The notes: generated by a model from the letters alone, not told the origin. DNA of 64,000 nucleotides from WHSW01 sp963821345 (GCA_963821345.1 CAWGDM010000009.1:27508-91507); one strand, 5' to 3'; positions 8,910 to 17,440 are shown, counted from the stretch's first letter. Numbers and translations: made by a program.

Positions 8910-10619
8910 TTACTCGCGCCTCGTCCGGTCCCCGCCCGCGACCCGGATCGAGCCGCGCATGAACGGGTGGATGCGGCAGAAGTAGGTGTAGGTCTTGCCG
9001 GGCTGGGTGAGCGGCGGGGTGGTGTAGGTGGAGGTGCCGGCGGTCACCCCGGAGTTGAAGATCCCGGTGCCGAAGCCGAGCTGGCCGGAGTCGAACTTGA
9101 TCGGCCCGCGGGCGAGCGGGTAGCCGATCCCCGAGCCCCGGTTACAGGGCGCCTTGCATGAGGTGATGCTGTGCCAGGCCTGTTCGGCGTCGGGCTCGCC
9201 GAACAGCGCGTCGAGGTTGGTGAAGGTGACCGTCTGGCCCGGCTGGATCACCGGCGGGCGCATCCGGTACGTCGGCTGGCCCCGAGCCGCGGTGTAGCCG
9301 CCGAGCGAGTAGAGGAAGTCCTGGATCCTGATCCCGTTCGGGCCGACCCGGCGGCCCTTGCTGCGCAGGTCGCGAGGGTCGGGAAGCTTGAGGTTCTTGT
9401 TGGCCTTGTAGTCGATGTTCTCGGGCAGGCGGCCGTGGGTGAGGATGCCGCCCTCGTCGTACATCGCCTTGACCGCGGCGGCGTCGTCGAACGGGTCGCG
9501 GGCGAGCGGGTCGTCGTTGACGGTGCTCACCTCGAGCGGAAACAGCCCCATCGACTCGTACCAGGAGGCCTTGCGGACGTCGTAGGTCGCGTTCGCCGAG
9601 ACCACGTCCCCGGCCTTCAGGTGCACGCGCCAGTCGCTGCGGGTGGCGGTCATCGCCACATCCCAGCTGACCGCGCCCGCGGGCTCGTAGTAGTGGGCGT
9701 CGGACCGGTACAGGGGCACGGTCTCCGACGCGTCGTCACCGGCGGTCGAGCCGGCGTCGGGCCCGTCGCGGGAGACCTTCAGGTCCATGTACAGGCCGCC
9801 GGGGTGCAGGTGGCCGACCGCCCAGACCAGCGTGCGGCCGCCGGCGGGCACCGTCCACTGGGCGGCCGAAGAGATGTTCTTGCGCTCCTCATAGCCCGGC
9901 TGCGCGGGATCGGTCGGGACCTCGTCGGGGAAGGTGTACTTGCCGTCCCCGTTGAGGTCGAAACCGCGCTCGGCGTCGAAGACCGGGTAGACGTGGGGGG
10001 TGCCGGCGACGTCCAGGCCGGCGCTCTTGAGCGCGTTGATCCCGGTCGCCGAGGGGCTGGTGGCGGGCACCCAGTCGATCTGCCAGGTGATCTCCACCTG
10101 CCGCCCGCTGCTCGCCGTCAGGTTGTGGATCATGTAGTTGAGGCCCCAGGTGGCGTCGCCGCCGACCCTGAAGCCGTAGCCCTGGGGCATCTTCCACTCG
10201 GTTTTCTCCTCGCCGGTGCCGTAGCCGAAGCCGCTCGGCGCGAGCCAGACGACGTGGTGAAGGTGCAGATCCCAGACGCTCGGCGTGGTCAGGCTGCCGT
10301 CCTCGTGGATCTCGACCATGCTCGGCTTGAACCGGGTGACGTAGCCCTCGGCGGTCGAGCCGGCGGCGAAGGCCGCCGCGTCGCCCGGCCCCGAGACCTT
10401 CTCGGCGTTCGGGCAGGTCTTCGTCGTCCCGAACAGGTTCAGGTTCTGGCCCGGGTAGATCGGGATCGCGTCCGTGTGGCAGTTGAAGGTCGTCATGTCG
10501 GGGTAGCTGGCCGCATCGAGCACCGGATCGTCGGCGAGCGCCGGGGTGGGGCCGAGCAGCAGCACCCCGAGCGTGGCCGCGACGAGGCCGAGCAGACGGA
10601 TGTGCGCGCGCCGGGCCAC
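8910..10619 (-). CDS. Secreted protein with C-terminal cupredoxin-like copper site
   Basis: About 569 aa. A signal peptide (about residues 1-27, ends PALA|DDP) is followed by a large domain with HLHHVVW and GHLHPGG histidine clusters, and then a C-terminal cupredoxin-like domain. The last 80 residues hold AWHSITS, then TYFCRIHPFM, which gives the His-Cys-His-Met set of a type 1 copper site. The GTG start at 10619 is chosen because GGAGGT lies seven bases upstream and the signal peptide starts there. It sits directly downstream of a secreted protease gene on the same strand (2 nt gap), so the pair is probably co-expressed. The enzymatic role, if any, is unknown. Confidence 0.68.
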   Translation of the reverse strand: MARRAHIRLLGLVAATLGVLLLGPTPALADDPVLDAASYPDMTTFNCHTDAIPIYPGQNLNLFGTTKTCPNAEKVSGPGDAAAFAAGSTAEGYVTRFKPSMVEIHEDGSLTTPSVWDLHLHHVVWLAPSGFGYGTGEEKTEWKMPQGYGFRVGGDATWGLNYMIHNLTASSGRQVEITWQIDWVPATSPSATGINALKSAGLDVAGTPHVYPVFDAERGFDLNGDGKYTFPDEVPTDPAQPGYEERKNISSAAQWTVPAGGRTLVWAVGHLHPGGLYMDLKVSRDGPDAGSTAGDDASETVPLYRSDAHYYEPAGAVSWDVAMTATRSDWRVHLKAGDVVSANATYDVRKASWYESMGLFPLEVSTVNDDPLARDPFDDAAAVKAMYDEGGILTHGRLPENIDYKANKNLKLPDPRDLRSKGRRVGPNGIRIQDFLYSLGGYTAARGQPTYRMRPPVIQPGQTVTFTNLDALFGEPDAEQAWHSITSCKAPCNRGSGIGYPLARGPIKFDSGQLGFGTGIFNSGVTAGTSTYTTPPLTQPGKTYTYFCRIHPFMRGSIRVAGGDRTRRE

Positions 10620-10621
10620 CG

Positions 10622-11767
10622 TCAGGACCTCCGGCAGCGCCACTTGTTCAGCGGCTTGCGGACGATCTTCCCGGAGGCGGCGCTGACCGAGAGGGATCGC
10701 TTGCACCTGATCTTCGCGCCGCGCTTGCGGCCGACGCCGGAGACCTTGCAGGTGTAGGCGTAGTTCGCGGCCGCGGTGCACGGTGACGCCTGGAAGCTGC
10801 GGCATGCCCGCCAATCGTCGCAGGCGTCGGTGGCGTAGATCCAGGCGTTCTCGCGGGCCTGAGCCGGGGACATCGTCGTCGGCGCGAGGCCGCCGGCGCC
10901 GACGACGTCGGTGCCGCCGGTCATCTGGGCCACGGCGGCCCGGACCGCGGAGCGCATGGGATCGGCGGCGAGCCGCGTGTAGACGCCGGGCTTGTAGGCG
11001 TCACCGCATTGCTTGCCGCCGTAGGAGGTGGCGCCGACGAGCCGGACCTCGCCGGTTGCCAGCGCGACTACGATCGGCCCGCCGCTGTCGCCGAAGCAGG
11101 CGTCGCGGTCGCCGAGGCGCGTCCCGGCGCACATGCTGGTCTGGTCGAACCACGGATACGCCACGCTGCACCAGCTATCGGGCAGGACGGCGATCTCGGC
11201 GGCGTGCAGGTCGTCGGGATAGGGGCCGTTGGCCCCGTCGAGCGAGCCCCAGCCGCTGATCAGCGCCGCGCGCCCGGTCGCCCAGGCCCCGGCCTCGCTC
11301 GCGCCGGCGATCTTGATCGGGGTGCCGCTCGCCGGGGTCGGGAGCTGGAACAGGACCGCGTCCCACGCGTTGGTCCGCGGGTCATACAGCTGGCCGTTGC
11401 CGTTGGTGAAGTACTGCAGATCCGAGGCGACCGTCTCCTGTCCCTGGTTGGAGCTCAGGCGGGAGCGGCCGGAGACGATGCTGAAGTCCGACGCCTGGGC
11501 GTTGATCTGACCGTGCTCGTTGGCGACGCAGTGTGCCGCGGTGATCACGATCTTCGGGGTCAGCAGGGTCCCGCCGCAGATCGTCCGGTCGGCGGCGCTG
11601 CCCTGGGCGGTGCTCGGCGCCAGCGCGAGCCCGACCTGCCAGGGGTACTGCTCGATCGAGACCGTCGAGCCGCCGATGATCCGGTCGTCGGCGGGGCGGG
11701 CGAACGCCGACGCCGGTAGCGCCAACGCAACCGCGACCCCGACAGCAATCTTTGCCGACCTGCTCAT
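10622..11767 (-). CDS. Secreted trypsin-like serine protease (family S1)
   Basis: Extracellular serine endopeptidase. The signal peptide (about residues 1-22, ends SAFA) precedes RIIGGS, the zymogen-activation junction, so the propeptide is very short. The triad is visible as TAAHC (His), NAWDAVLFQL (Asp) and GDSGGP (Ser). After the protease domain (about residues 28-265) comes an approximately 100-residue basic, Cys-containing tail that could bind surface polymers. The ATG at 11767 is preferred over a longer start at 11809 because it begins the signal peptide. The Asp six residues before the catalytic Ser (DRDACFGDSGGP) is consistent with trypsin-like specificity. Confidence 0.85.
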   Translation of the reverse strand: MSRSAKIAVGVAVALALPASAFARPADDRIIGGSTVSIEQYPWQVGLALAPSTAQGSAADRTICGGTLLTPKIVITAAHCVANEHGQINAQASDFSIVSGRSRLSSNQGQETVASDLQYFTNGNGQLYDPRTNAWDAVLFQLPTPASGTPIKIAGASEAGAWATGRAALISGWGSLDGANGPYPDDLHAAEIAVLPDSWCSVAYPWFDQTSMCAGTRLGDRDACFGDSGGPIVVALATGEVRLVGATSYGGKQCGDAYKPGVYTRLAADPMRSAVRAAVAQMTGGTDVVGAGGLAPTTMSPAQARENAWIYATDACDDWRACRSFQASPCTAAANYAYTCKVSGVGRKRGAKIRCKRSLSVSAASGKIVRKPLNKWRCRRS

Positions 11768-11816
11768 CCCTGAGGCGAGCCACTCTAGCGCCGGCAGGCG
11801 TCGGGTCAATCAACCC

Positions 11817-11844
11817 TTGCATCCGTCGACCGGGCGTGTATAGG
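11817..11844 (+). promoter_or_regulatory. Sigma-70-type promoter with near-leaderless start
   Basis: TTGCAT (11817-11822), a 16-nt spacer, and TATAGG (11839-11844). The ATG of the next gene is at 11854, about where transcription should begin, so the mRNA is probably leaderless or nearly so. Confidence 0.5.
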
Positions 11845-11853
11845 ATCACCGCG

Positions 11854-12252
11854 ATGGTCGGGGCATCGAGTCGGAAGCTTTTCGTCGCCGCGGCGCTCGC
11901 CGCGCTGGCGATGACGATGGGCCTCGTGTTCGCGAGCGAGTCGCGCGCCGAGGTCGTCAAGTCGTACTGCAGCCCGAGCGGTGACTACTGCATCGCGGTC
12001 TCGAACCGCAGCGGGCGCGCCAAGCTCGAGATCTCGACCTTCAGCTTCAGCACCTACACGGTGTGCCTCAAGGGCCAGGGCGTCAACTCGTGCCTCGAGG
12101 ACATCACCATGCAGCCCGACAGCGAGGGCATTTACTACAGCCGCGTTGACGTGATCCGCAAGTTCCATCCGACCCGGGCAGGCAAGTACAAGGCCGGCTG
12201 GTTCGTCGGCGGCTCGCAGATCGGCAAGACGCTCAAGTTCGCGCTCGGCTAG
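11854..12252 (+). CDS. Small secreted protein of unknown function
   Basis: 132 aa. The N-terminal signal peptide (about residues 8-30, ends ESRAEV) is followed by an approximately 100-residue beta-rich domain with two Cys pairs (YCSPSGDYC; VCLKGQGVNSC). The end is rich in Lys/Gly/aromatic residues. I recognise no family motif. It probably starts at its own promoter with little or no leader. Its neighbours are a divergent protease gene and a small membrane protein. Confidence 0.65.
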   Translation: MVGASSRKLFVAAALAALAMTMGLVFASESRAEVVKSYCSPSGDYCIAVSNRSGRAKLEISTFSFSTYTVCLKGQGVNSCLEDITMQPDSEGIYYSRVDVIRKFHPTRAGKYKAGWFVGGSQIGKTLKFALG

Positions 12253-12298
12253 CGGGCCGCGACGTCACCGGCGGCGCCCGAGCGCTTAGGCTGCACCC

Positions 12299-12580
12299 GT
12301 GGGCTGTCTGGTCGTCCTCTTCGCGCTGATCTCGCCGCGGCTGGCGCTGTTCTTCGTCTGGATCTTCTCCGACCTGCTCAGCCGCGCCTTCGACAGCTGG
12401 TTCGTGCCCCTGCTGGGCTTCTTCCTGCTGCCGTGGACGACACTCGCCTACGCGGTGATGTGGTCGACCGGGACCAACGACGTCTCCGGGTTCGAGTGGT
12501 TCATCGTCGGGCTCGCGTTCATCGTCGACATCAGCTCCTGGTCGCAGAGCGGCAAGCTCGAGCGACGCAGCAGCTACTAG
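12299..12580 (+). CDS. Small membrane protein of unknown function
   Basis: 93 aa with about three hydrophobic segments (residues 3-25, 35-52 and 64-78) and a short polar C-terminus (SGKLERRSS). GTG start; TAGGCT at 12287-12292 lies six bases upstream, which suggests a leaderless mRNA. The end overlaps the 3' end of the convergent oxidoreductase gene by 4 nt. No family recognised. Confidence 0.55.
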   Translation: MGCLVVLFALISPRLALFFVWIFSDLLSRAFDSWFVPLLGFFLLPWTTLAYAVMWSTGTNDVSGFEWFIVGLAFIVDISSWSQSGKLERRSSY

Positions 12581-13614
12581 CCCAGAACCAGTTCGGCGGC
12601 TGTGCGCACGGTCGCCAGGTCGCCGCCGATCAGCAGCGTGGTCACGAACGACTCGCGCCACGCCTCGAGGTCGTGGCGGATCTTGTCCGGCGGGCCGATC
12701 AGCGACATCTTGTCGATCAGCTCGAACGGGATCGCCTCGGCGGCCTCCTGCTTCTTCCCGGACAGGTACAGGTCCTGGACGGTCTCGACCATCTCGCCGT
12801 AGCCCATCCGGATCGGGACGTTGGCGTGGAAGTTCTTGCCCTTGGCGCCCATGCCCCCGAAGTAGAGGGCGTAGTAGTGGCGCAGCGCGTCGGCCGCCGC
12901 CTCGACGTCGTCGGAGACCAGCAGCGGCAGCGTCGCGGCGACCTCGAAGTCCGCGGCGCTGTGGCGGGCGCCCTCGCGGGCGAAGCCCTCGGCGAGCGCC
13001 TCCTCGTAGGGCTCGAGGAAGTCGGGGGCCAGCAACATCGCAACCCAGCCGTCGCAGATCTCGGCGGACAGTGCGATGTTCTTCGGGCCCTCGGCGGCCA
13101 GGTAGATCGGGATGTCCTCGCGCAGCGGGTGGATCGACGACTTCAGCGGCTTCGCCAACCCGGTGCCGCCGGGCAGCGGCAGCGGGTAGAAGGGGCCGTC
13201 GGCGGTCACCGGCCCCTGGCGCGCCCAGACGTCGCGCAGGATCGCCACGTACTCGCGCGTGCGCGCCAGCGGCTTCTCGAACGGCATCCCGTACCAGCCC
13301 TCGACCACCTGGGGCCCGGAGACGCCGATCCCGAGGATCATCCGCCCGCCGCTGAGGTGGTCGAGCGTCATCGCCGCCATCGCGGCCGCGGTCGGCTGGC
13401 GCGCCGACATCTGCATGATCCCGGTGGCGAGCTTGACCTTCTCGGTCTGCGAACCCCACCAGGCGAGCGGGGTGAGCACGTCCGAGCCGTAGGCCTCGGC
13501 GGCCCAGATCGAGTCGAGCCCGAGGCCGTCGGCCTCGCGGATCACCTCGAGCACGCCGTGCGGCGGCCCGGCGGTCCAGTAGCCGGTGTTGTAGCCGAGC
13601 TTCAGTTCGCCCAT
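12577..13614 (-). CDS. LLM-class (F420-dependent) oxidoreductase
   Basis: 345-aa luciferase-like TIM-barrel protein. The N-terminal KLGYNTGYW, the AAEAYGSDVLTPLAWW segment, the TGIMQMSARQPTAAAM block and RMILGIGVSGPQVVEGWYG are typical of actinobacterial LLM enzymes that use coenzyme F420 for hydride transfer. Substrate cannot be inferred. It stands alone between two unrelated genes. TAGGAT lies nine bases upstream of the ATG on this strand, again pointing to a leaderless transcript. Confidence 0.85.
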   Translation of the reverse strand: MGELKLGYNTGYWTAGPPHGVLEVIREADGLGLDSIWAAEAYGSDVLTPLAWWGSQTEKVKLATGIMQMSARQPTAAAMAAMTLDHLSGGRMILGIGVSGPQVVEGWYGMPFEKPLARTREYVAILRDVWARQGPVTADGPFYPLPLPGGTGLAKPLKSSIHPLREDIPIYLAAEGPKNIALSAEICDGWVAMLLAPDFLEPYEEALAEGFAREGARHSAADFEVAATLPLLVSDDVEAAADALRHYYALYFGGMGAKGKNFHANVPIRMGYGEMVETVQDLYLSGKKQEAAEAIPFELIDKMSLIGPPDKIRHDLEAWRESFVTTLLIGGDLATVRTAAELVLG

Positions 13615-13643
13615 CGGCGCGCGATCCTATTCGCCTGGGGCGC

Positions 13644-14297
13644 TCACAGGTGCCCGATGCCGCGGACCAGCAGGTAGGTGCCGATCGCCGCGAAGACGGC
13701 GATCGCGACCAGATAGCCGTAGCGGTCGAGCCAGCGCCGCATCGCCGTCAGGATCCGCTGCGAGCTGCGCGGCGCGGCGACGTAGATGATCAGCGGGGCG
13801 GCGATCGGGAAGATGACCACCGCGCAGGTCAGGGTGAGCGCCAGGGCGCGCTCGAAGGCGGTCACGTCGGCGACGGCGATCTCGCGCAGCAGCGGACCGA
13901 GCGCGACCAGGGCCGAGGCGTCGGTGATCATGAAGATGCCGCCGACGACGAAGAACGCCCCCGGGCTGACCCGCTCGAGCAGCCGCGTCTGGCTTGCCGC
14001 CGAGTCGCGGCGCACCCAGGTGAGCACGGCGAACGCGAGCATCCCGGCCCCGAGCGCGATGTCGAGCCAGGCGAACAGCGAGCCGCCCGGCCCAAATGTC
14101 CCCCTCGAGCCCTTGAAGAAGGCGAGCCCGACGATCCCGACGACGACCAGGACGGCGCCGAACCCGGCGACGAAGGCGCCCGCGCGAACCAGCGGCCGGT
14201 CCTGGGAGGTCAGCATCAGGATCACGATCCCGACGACCGCCGGATTCGACGCCGCGGCCAGCATCAGCGGGAAGGTCCTTTCGAGCAGATCGAGCAT
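13644..14297 (-). CDS. GAP-like multispanning membrane protein
   Basis: 217 aa, about six membrane segments, with the N-terminal FPLMLAAASNPAVVGIVILML and a second-half LALTLTCAVVIFPIAAPLIIYV. This pattern (small-residue/Pro motif in TM1, repeated near TM5) resembles GAP/LysE-superfamily proteins linked in mycobacteria to glycopeptidolipid export. The ATG at 14297 is chosen because the longer frame upstream is low-complexity and a TAGAAG hexamer lies eight bases before it. Divergent from the next gene. Family assignment is tentative. Confidence 0.6.
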   Translation of the reverse strand: MLDLLERTFPLMLAAASNPAVVGIVILMLTSQDRPLVRAGAFVAGFGAVLVVVGIVGLAFFKGSRGTFGPGGSLFAWLDIALGAGMLAFAVLTWVRRDSAASQTRLLERVSPGAFFVVGGIFMITDASALVALGPLLREIAVADVTAFERALALTLTCAVVIFPIAAPLIIYVAAPRSSQRILTAMRRWLDRYGYLVAIAVFAAIGTYLLVRGIGHL

Positions 14298-14339
14298 CGC
14301 CGCAACTTCTACGCGATCGCCTGGGCTTATCCTTGACCG

Positions 14340-14684
14340 GTGGAGGCCGTCGACGCGACCCGACGCACACGGTTGGCCGGCGAGCGGACCCAGCTGGCCT
14401 GGTGGCGGACCGGCCTCACGGCGCTGGCGGTCGGGATCGGGATCGGGCGGGTGGTGCCCGAGCTCAGCGATTCCAGCGAAACCTGGCCCTACGTCGCGCT
14501 GGGGGTCGCCTACGGCCTCTACGGGGTGCTGCTGTTCGCCTACGGCAACCTGCGGGGCCGGGCGCTCGACGACGCCGTCACCCATGGCGGGTACGTCCAG
14601 ATCGGCCGCTGGGCGAACCTGGTGCTGGCGCTCGGGGGGATCGCGCTCGGGATCGCTACGAGCCTGCTGATCCTGCTCGGATGA
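14340..14684 (+). CDS. DUF202 (YidH-like) membrane protein
   Basis: 114 aa with three membrane segments and the DUF202 hallmark LAGERTQLAWWRTGLTALAVGIG near the N-terminus. GTG start with TATCCT at 14328-14333, six bases upstream (leaderless pattern). Its stop overlaps the ATG of the following flippase-like gene (ATGA), so they form an operon with the hydrolase after that. Cellular role not known for the family. Confidence 0.75.
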   Translation: MEAVDATRRTRLAGERTQLAWWRTGLTALAVGIGIGRVVPELSDSSETWPYVALGVAYGLYGVLLFAYGNLRGRALDDAVTHGGYVQIGRWANLVLALGGIALGIATSLLILLG

Positions 14685-15793
14685 GCGCCCCTGCACGCCA
14701 GCGCGGCTCGCTCGGCGACCGGCTCGAGCATGCGATCGCCGAGCACGCCGACGCCGAGCTCGAGATCGAGCACGGCGAAGCGGAGGCGGCACGCAGCGGG
14801 CCGAGTCTGCGGCGCACGGCCTTCTGGCTTGCGGTCACCGGCGTCTCGCTGTATCTGGTCGCGCCGAGCCTGCTCGACGTGCTCGGCTCCTGGCGCGACC
14901 TGGAGAAGATCGACTGGCTCTGGTTCCCGGCGATGCTGGCGCTGCAGGCCGGGGGCCTGGCCTGCCTGTGGGCGCTGCAGCGGATGGCGCTGCACCGCGC
15001 CCGCTGGCCCGACGTCGTCCAGTCGCAGCTGGCCGGCAACGCGCTCGGCAAGATCGCCCCCGCCGGCGGCGCGATCGGGGCGGCGCTGCAATACCGGATG
15101 CTGGTCGAGTCGGGCCTCGAGCGGGGGCGCACCGTGGCCGGGATAACCGCGGTCAACTTGCTCACCTTCGCCGTCGTGCTGGCGCTGCCGGTCCTGGCGC
15201 TGCCCTCGCTACTGCGCGGCTCGGTCGATCGCAACCTGATCGAGGCGACCCTGATCGGCGTCGCCGTGTTCACGTTGCTGAGCGCCGCCGCGGTCGCGCT
15301 GCTGGCCTTCGACCGGCCGCTGGAGCTGGTCGGGCGTGCGGTGCAGGCGCTGCGCAACAGGCTGCGCCGCAGCGCGTCGCCGAGCCGGCGGCTGCCCGAG
15401 CGCCTGCGCACCGAGCGCGACCGGCTGCTCGCGACCCTGGGCCCGCAGTGGAAGCAGGCGGTCGTGGCGACGGTCGGCCGGTGGGCGTTCGACTACGCCA
15501 CCCTGCTGGCGGCGCTCGCTGCGGTCGGCTCGACCCCGCGCCCGACCCTGGTCCTGCTCGCCTTCTGCGCCGCCCAGGTGCTGGCCCAGATCCCGGTCAC
15601 CCCCGGGGGTCTCGGGTTCGTCGAGGCGGGGCTGACCGCGATGCTGGCGCTGGCCGGCGTCGGCGCGGGGCGCGCCGTGCTCGCCACCTTCGCCTATCGG
15701 CTGTTCGCCTACTGGCTGCAGCTGCCGGCTGGCCTGGTCGGGTTCGTGCTCCACAAGCGGCGCCACCCGCAGCCGGCGACCGCGCCGAGATGA
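14681..15793 (+). CDS. Lysylphosphatidylglycerol synthase-type membrane protein (UPF0104/YbhN family)
   Basis: 370 aa. A polar N-terminal tail of about 45 residues is followed by about eight membrane segments. Family markers are AGNALGKIAPAGGAIGAALQYRML and IPVTPGGLGFVEAGLTAML, which match the two conserved blocks of the LPG_synthase_TM/YbhN group. There is no aminoacyl-transferase domain, so it is probably a lipid-flippase-like protein rather than MprF. Both ends overlap neighbours by ATGA junctions, which indicates tight translational coupling. Confidence 0.8.
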   Translation: MSAPARQRGSLGDRLEHAIAEHADAELEIEHGEAEAARSGPSLRRTAFWLAVTGVSLYLVAPSLLDVLGSWRDLEKIDWLWFPAMLALQAGGLACLWALQRMALHRARWPDVVQSQLAGNALGKIAPAGGAIGAALQYRMLVESGLERGRTVAGITAVNLLTFAVVLALPVLALPSLLRGSVDRNLIEATLIGVAVFTLLSAAAVALLAFDRPLELVGRAVQALRNRLRRSASPSRRLPERLRTERDRLLATLGPQWKQAVVATVGRWAFDYATLLAALAAVGSTPRPTLVLLAFCAAQVLAQIPVTPGGLGFVEAGLTAMLALAGVGAGRAVLATFAYRLFAYWLQLPAGLVGFVLHKRRHPQPATAPR

Positions 15794-16554
15794 CGGCGCG
15801 GGTCACCTACGTCGGCCACGCGACCGTGCTGATCGAGATCGACGGCACCCGGTTGCTCACCGACCCGGTGCTGCGCCCGGGGATGCTCGGGATGATCCTC
15901 CGTCACGCGGATCCGCCGCCGGCCTCGGTCACCGAGGCGATCGACGGGGTGCTGATCTCGCACCTGCACCACGACCACCTCGATTTCCGCTCGCTGAAGC
16001 GGATCGACCGCGCCACCCGGGTGATCGTTCCGCTGGGAGCGGGCAGGACCCTGCGCCGGCGCGGGTACGGCAACGCGACCGAGCTCGCTGCCCGCGAGCG
16101 AACGACCGTCGGCGGGCTCACCGTCACCGCGACGATCGCGGTCCACGAGGGACGGAGATTCAAGTTCGGGCCCAGGGTCGAGGCCGCCGGCTACGAGATC
16201 GAGGGCGCCGGCAAGCGCGTCTACTTCGCCGGCGACACCGACCTGTTCGAGGAGATGGGCGAGCTTGCGGGCCGGCTCGACATGGCGCTGCTGCCGATCG
16301 CGGGTTGGGGACCGCGGCTGGGGCCGGGCCACCTGAACCCGGTCAGCGCCGCCGAGGCCGCTGCCCGGATACGCCCGCGGGTCGTGGTCCCGATCCATTG
16401 GGGGACGCTGATCCGGCGCGACATCGGCCGCGACCCCGAGCGCGCCGGTCAGTTCCTGTCCGAGCCGGTGCGGCGCTTCGAGGCCGAGTTGTCCGAGCGG
16501 GCGCCGTCGGTCGAGCTGCGCGCCTTGTTGCCCGGCGAGTCGCTCGAGCTCTGA
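15790..16554 (+). CDS. MBL-fold metal-dependent hydrolase (UlaG-like)
   Basis: 254 aa. The metal-binding pattern is clear: GHATVLIEIDG near the N-terminus, SHLHHDHLD (HxHxDH-type), then a later Asp in YFAGDTDLFEEM and a His in VVPIHWGTL. This matches the UlaG/NAPE-PLD-like branch of the metallo-beta-lactamase fold. Substrate unknown. It is last in the operon with the DUF202 and YbhN-like genes, and its 3' end overlaps a convergent gene by about 105 nt. Confidence 0.82.
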   Translation: MTARVTYVGHATVLIEIDGTRLLTDPVLRPGMLGMILRHADPPPASVTEAIDGVLISHLHHDHLDFRSLKRIDRATRVIVPLGAGRTLRRRGYGNATELAARERTTVGGLTVTATIAVHEGRRFKFGPRVEAAGYEIEGAGKRVYFAGDTDLFEEMGELAGRLDMALLPIAGWGPRLGPGHLNPVSAAEAAARIRPRVVVPIHWGTLIRRDIGRDPERAGQFLSEPVRRFEAELSERAPSVELRALLPGESLEL

Positions 16555-16958
16555 GCGGCCCGGACCCGGATCGTCGCGATCACCCGCTCGGCCTCGACCA
16601 GCCTGACCGGGAAGCGGCCCGTCTCGACCGCGAGCAGGTCGAAGTGGGCGGGGAAGTCCGGATCGACGTCGGCGAAGGCGCCGAAGCCGGCGATCTCGAC
16701 CTGGTCGGGAAGCTTGGCCGCGGTCACGGTGAGCTCCAGCTGGTCGCCGGGCGCCAGATCGATCCGCGACGGCGTCGGGTCGTCGGCGGCGATCGTGCGC
16801 CGGACCAGGCGTCCGGTCGGGTCGGGCGCGGGCTCAGTGGTGGTCGTGGTGGTCGTGCTCGAGCGCAGCCGGTCGCGCTCGACCGGGACCAGGGCGACGA
16901 GGACGCTCGAGAGCACGAGCATCACCAGCAGGGCGAGGATCAGGCGGCGGGCGGCCAC
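16449..16958 (-). CDS. Membrane-anchored protein of unknown function
   Basis: 169 aa. One N-terminal hydrophobic segment (about residues 6-25), a Ser/Thr/Pro linker with a run of seven Thr, then an approximately 90-residue beta-rich extracellular domain (IDLAPGDQLELTVTA...) that resembles cupredoxin-like folds but has no copper ligands. The last approximately 40 residues are low-complexity and overlap the 3' end of the convergent hydrolase, so the true functional C-terminus may be shorter. Confidence 0.5.
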   Translation of the reverse strand: MAARRLILALLVMLVLSSVLVALVPVERDRLRSSTTTTTTTEPAPDPTGRLVRRTIAADDPTPSRIDLAPGDQLELTVTAAKLPDQVEIAGFGAFADVDPDFPAHFDLLAVETGRFPVRLVEAERVIATIRVRAAQSSSDSPGNKARSSTDGARSDNSASKRRTGSDRN

Positions 16959-17055
16959 TGCCAGCAGCTTAGAAGCCGGCCACTCGACGTCCGTTGGACC
17001 GCCGTCGACGTCTGTATGAGGGCTGGCCCCGATCGTCGGCTAAAGCCCGCCCCTG

Positions 17056-17181
17056 ATGCTCAACACGTTCCGCACGCGCGCCCAGAGCGGATCCGCCTTC
17101 GCGCTGGTCGAGCTCCTGGTCGTGATGCTGATCAGCGGCCTGCTGGCCGCCTCGTGCCTAACGAGCCGGGGTGAAAACTAG
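17056..17181 (+). pseudogene. Truncated type IV pilin relic
   Basis: 41-codon frame whose first approximately 32 residues match the start of the pilin at 17441 (MLNTFRTRAQ versus MLNKFRVRAQ, then LVELLVVMLI). It lacks the rest of the protein. The prepilin peptidase site is altered: SGSA|FALVE replaces SESG|FTLVE, so the -1 Gly is Ala and +2 Thr is Ala. After LLAAS the frame runs into unrelated sequence and a TAG. No Shine-Dalgarno or FliA-type promoter is seen. I read it as the decayed 5' end of a third tandem pilin copy. Confidence 0.7.
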
Positions 17182-17223
17182 GGGCTGGACCCTAGATAGA
17201 CGAATATCCCCCCCAGGCAGCGC

Positions 17224-17250
17224 TAAAGGTCGCACCGGCACGTACCGATA
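17224..17250 (+). promoter_or_regulatory. FliA/WhiG-type promoter of the major pilin
   Basis: TAAA at 17224-17227, a 16-nt spacer, then ACCGATA at 17244-17250. This matches the TAAA-N15/16-GCCGATA pattern of FliA/SigD/WhiG-type sigma factors. The expected transcription start near 17257 falls just before the riboswitch P1 strand at 17270, which supports the assignment. Confidence 0.55.
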
Positions 17251-17269
17251 GCCCGGCTGAGGCCAGTGC

Positions 17270-17432
17270 CCTCGGTGTCAAAGGCAAAATCGTCGTTTGA
17301 GGCGGTTGCGCAAAGCCACGGGGCTCCTGCGTTCAAGAGGGGGAGCAAGCCGGGTTACCACCGAGGTCAACAGACTTCGTCGGGTATTGCCCGGGGCTCT
17401 GGCGTAACGGCAACCGTGGGTAACCCAGGAGG
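17270..17432 (+). promoter_or_regulatory. Class I cyclic-di-GMP riboswitch (GEMM-I) and expression platform
   Basis: The aptamer spans about 17270-17366. P1 is formed by CCTCGGTG (17270-17277) and CACCGAGG (17359-17366), a perfect 8-bp helix. Between them lie GGCAAA (17283-17288), the GEMM core GCGCAAAGCCACGGGG (about 17308-17323), a P3 helix closed by GCTCC/GGAGC, and the strand GCCGGGTTACC (about 17349-17359). GGTAACCC at 17419-17426, directly before AGGAGG (17427-17432), is complementary to GGGTTACC (17352-17359) and offers a switching partner. The ATG is at 17441. The class is known to bind c-di-GMP and often controls pili or motility; the direction of control is not evident here. Confidence 0.82.
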
Positions 17433-17440
17433 TTCCTCAG

